Position numbers and translations under genes: made by a program. The notes under the pieces are model-generated. The model was given only the letters and a program-made list of their open reading frames with translations, made no database searches and was not told where the DNA came from. This document shows positions 33,254 through 35,884 of a stretch of 35,884 nt of DNA, piece after piece; position 1 is the stretch's first letter, and every line of letters begins with the position of its first letter. Origin of the DNA: CAYRXM01 sp964428175 (GTDB lineage Bacteria; Chloroflexota; Anaerolineae; JAFGEY01); the NCBI GenBank assembly GCA_964428175.1, contig CAYRXM010000039.1, forward strand, positions 1-35,884. Reading direction: 5' to 3'.

Positions 33254-35839
33254 ATGGACGTCTATTTCTGCACCCAATGCCAGACCTACCTCGCGCCGGG
33301 CAAGCGCTTGTGCCCGGACTGCGGCGCGGCACGCCCACCGGCCGCACCTGTTACCCCGCTCTGGCAGGCGCTGCCGGCGCCGGGCGCCCAGCCGGGCGAA
33401 ATGCTGGCCGCGCTGGGGCTGCTGCTCGTCTCCGATCAGTCGGGTGCGCTCCACGCCCTCGCATTGGCTGACGGTCAAGGGCGTTGGCAGAAGCAGTTCG
33501 AGCACGCCGCCGTCGGCGGGCTGGCCCGCGCGGGCGACCTGCTCCTCGTTGCCACCTACAGCACCGACCTGCTGCGCGGCCAGGGGCAGGTCTGGGCGTT
33601 CGACGCCGCCGGGGGCGAGCGCTGGCGCTGGCCGTCGGGCGGGCAGCGCGTCTCTGCCCCGGCGGTGGATGGCGGGCGGGTCTACCTCACCGTGGACGGC
33701 AAGACGCTGGTCGTGCTCGATGCGGCCAACGGAGATGAACGGAAGCGCATCCCGCTGCCGGTCACCGCCACGCCGGCTGCGCCGTTGGTCCAAGACGGCG
33801 CGGCCTATATCCCCTGTCGCGGCCCGCACCTGCTCGCCGTCGGTGTGGACGGCTCGCCGCGTTGGCGGTTCGACCTCACCAGCGATCCCGAGGCTTGGCT
33901 GGACAAGACGCCAGCGCTGGTTGGAGATCGGATCTTTTACGTTTCCACCGATGGTAGGGTGATCGCCCTCGATAGGGTGACTGGCGCACTGCGCTGGCAG
34001 GAGCAGGTCTGCCGGGAAGGCAAACCGCTCACTGCACCCGTAACCGATGGTAACCACATCTTTGTCGGCGCGCGCGACGGCCTGCACGCGCTGAGCCTGG
34101 ATGGGCAAGAAATCTGGCAGTTTCCCACCGAACGCAAGATCCCCGCCGCGCCGGCCGCCGCCGACGGTGTGATTTACCTCGCCGCGCACGATCACCGTCT
34201 CTACGCCGTGGACGCCGATTCTGGCGCAGAACTGTGGCGCGTCGAGCTGGGGCGGCGGATCGAGGTTGGCCCGGCGTTGAGCGACGACCTGGTGGTCGCC
34301 GCCGATCACGAGGGTAATCTGGCCGCCGTCGAGCGCATCCTCAGCGCCGAGGGCTATGCCCGGCGCGGGCGCTGGGAGGACGCGGCCGCGGCACACATCC
34401 GCGCCGGGCAGCTGGGCGAGGCGGCGCAGATGTACGAGCAGCAGGTAAAGCAACCGCTCCGGGCTGCCGAATTGTGGCTGGCCGCCGGAGAGGTGGAACG
34501 CGCCGCGCTGCTGTATGAGCAGGCTCAAGCCTACGACCGCGCCGAAGCGTGCTATGCCCGGCTGGCGCAGCCGCTCAAAGTGGCCGAGATGGCCCAGCAG
34601 CAGGGCAATCCGGCGCGCGCGGCGGCGCTCTATGAGACAGCGGAAGCCTGGCCCCAGGCGCGGGACAGCTATGCCCAGGCCGGCAATCGGCGCAAGGTCG
34701 CCAAACTGTCCGAGCAGTTGGGCGAGTGGGCGCAGGCCGCCCAGACCTGGGAATCGCTGAAGGAATTGAGGCATGCCGCGGACGCTTACCGCAAGGCCGA
34801 GGCGTGGGATCGGGCGGCGCATCTCTACGAGCGGACGGATGCGCTGCTCGATGCCGCTGCCTGCTATGAGCGGATCGGCGATTGGAGCAGAGCCGCGCGC
34901 CTGTACGAACAGGCTGACCGGCTCGATGAGGCTGTGCGCTGCCATCGGCAGGCCGGCGACTGGCGGCAGGTGGGCGAGTTGGAACGTCAGCGCGGTCGCT
35001 TTGCCAACGCTGCGACGGCATTTATGCAGGCGGCGCGAGGGTTAGCCGCGTCAGAGTTGGCGCGAGAGGCCGACCTGGCCGAACTTTGGGCGCTGGCCGA
35101 GGACTGCTGCGTCAAAGACGATGACCCGGATCGGGCTGCCGAGTGCCGCCTGCACGTTGCCCGGTATCGACACAAGCCTTATGTCGAAATGACAATTACG
35201 CCTCTGGAGCGGATGGTCAAAGGGCGGTACGCGCTCTTGCAGTTCAACCTCAAGAACGTGGGCGGCGGCACGGCCCGGCAGGTCGTCGTCCATCACATCC
35301 CCGATGATTTTACGGGCGAACTCGACGAATCCAGGATGCTATGCGATCTGCCGCCGTCCCAATCGATCCAAACCGCATTTTCGATCCGCCCGACGGTCAG
35401 CGGGCCGGTGCCGCTGCGGGTCAATGTCGATTACCGGGACGACGCCGGCGAGGTCGTGCGCATCACCTACCAGGCGCGGATTGAGGTTGACGAGCCACCA
35501 AGAGGTGCGGTCTACAACGTGCAGATTGGGAGCGCGACCGGCCTGGCCATCGGCGACGGCGCACAAGTGATCCAGACCGCGCCGGCCGCATCCCCGCCGC
35601 TGGCAATGGCGCGCACCTATGCCGATTTCGATCTGCTGATCGACCAACCGCGCGGCGACGCTTACCCGGTGCACGTCCTCGAATCGCCGGCCGGCGAAAC
35701 CCGGGGCCGTTTCTGCCCGCCTTTTGCCGAAGCAGATTGGGCGGCGATCAGAGACCGGCTGCGCCGGGGTCAAGTCGACGAGGCGGCGCTGCGCGGCTGG
35801 GGGCGACAGTTGTTCGAGTCCCTGTTTCGGGATCGCGTC
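33254..35839 (+). CDS. Zinc ribbon - PQQ propeller - TPR - CHAT-leader protein, truncated by the contig end
   Basis: 862 residues are native before adapter sequence begins. In order: a zinc ribbon (C6, C9, C20, C23), a PQQ/WD-like beta-propeller (about 40-364, repeats such as VYLAAHDHRLYAVDADSGAELWR), a long TPR/helical-repeat array (about 366-636, many AARLYEQA/AAELWLAAG units) and an Ig/CARDB-like domain (about 640-750). Next is the NVQIGSATGLAIGDGAQV segment, typical of effector-associated linkers. From about 789 comes YADFDLLID ... SPAGETRGRF ... GRQLFESLF, which in other proteins directly precedes CHAT (caspase-like) proteases. The CHAT domain itself is not in the window. Start ATG at 33254, with GGTTGA a few bases upstream; the IS ends just before. 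Likely a cytosolic sensor/effector; partner unknown. Confidence 0.8.
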
Positions 35840-35884
35840 AGATCGGAAGAGCGTCGTGTAGGGAAAGAGTGTAGGATAGGGTGT
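35840..35884. other. Illumina adapter and unrelated tail at the window end
   Basis: From 35840 the sequence matches the Illumina adapter for about 35 bases (AGATCGGAAGAGCGTCGTGT then AGGGAAAGAGTGTAG). It then diverges in a 10-base tail. This is library contamination and marks where the real contig stops. Confidence 0.97.

Overview
The window is high-GC DNA from an uncultured, probably free-living bacterium. I infer Chloroflexota, Anaerolineae/Caldilineae-like. The reasons are the membrane-anchored Ser/Thr kinases fused to formylglycine-generating-enzyme-like (FGE) domains, the Thr/Pro linkers in exported proteins, the LCP and UPF0104-type envelope genes, and the lack of any outer-membrane gene. 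No marker gene settles this. It is a metagenome-style scaffold: there are two 10-N gaps (27536-27545, 32900-32909), and Illumina adapter sequence abuts one gap and fills the right end. I saw no tRNA, rRNA, CRISPR array or phage structural gene.

Layout. (1) 1-1710, minus strand: Flp/Tad-type CpaB and a CpaE-like ATPase that runs off the left edge. (2) 2049-5841, plus strand: a TPR protein and an LCP-family protein, bracketed by related short repeats, then a four-fold beta-flower protein and a HEAT-repeat protein. (3) 6227-16951, plus strand: a tightly packed run beginning with a structured leader that can hide the ribosome-binding site. Its genes are a PRC-barrel/MgtE-N/CBS regulator, an Nramp-related transporter, a PIG-L deacetylase, a GNAT acetyltransferase, a NarL-type two-component pair, a family 2 glycosyltransferase, a UPF0104-type membrane protein and a Ser/Thr kinase. 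Many of these overlap by a few bases. (4) 16957-27201, minus strand: a transfer-like module with a VirB4/HerA-type ATPase carrying about 300 residues of Ser/Gly-rich sequence, small and polytopic membrane proteins, secreted proteins, a LysM-CAP lipoprotein, a Replic_Relax-like protein, SSB and small ORFs. (5) 27482-end, plus strand: two paralogous kinase-FGE receptors and a zinc-ribbon/PQQ-propeller/TPR protein that ends in the sequence normally found just before a CHAT protease. An IS with a perfect 6-bp target duplication sits between the second kinase and the propeller gene.

How the parts may work together. Block 3 looks like divalent-metal transport coupled to envelope glycolipid or glycan remodelling under two-component and kinase control. 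Block 4 resembles the DNA-processing and ATPase core of a conjugative or plasmid-like element, but no relaxase, coupling protein or attachment site could be identified. Block 5 looks like a signalling/effector cassette of the kind found in bacterial conflict systems. Before the IS insertion its three genes would have been consecutive, with the second kinase and the propeller gene about 79 bp apart.
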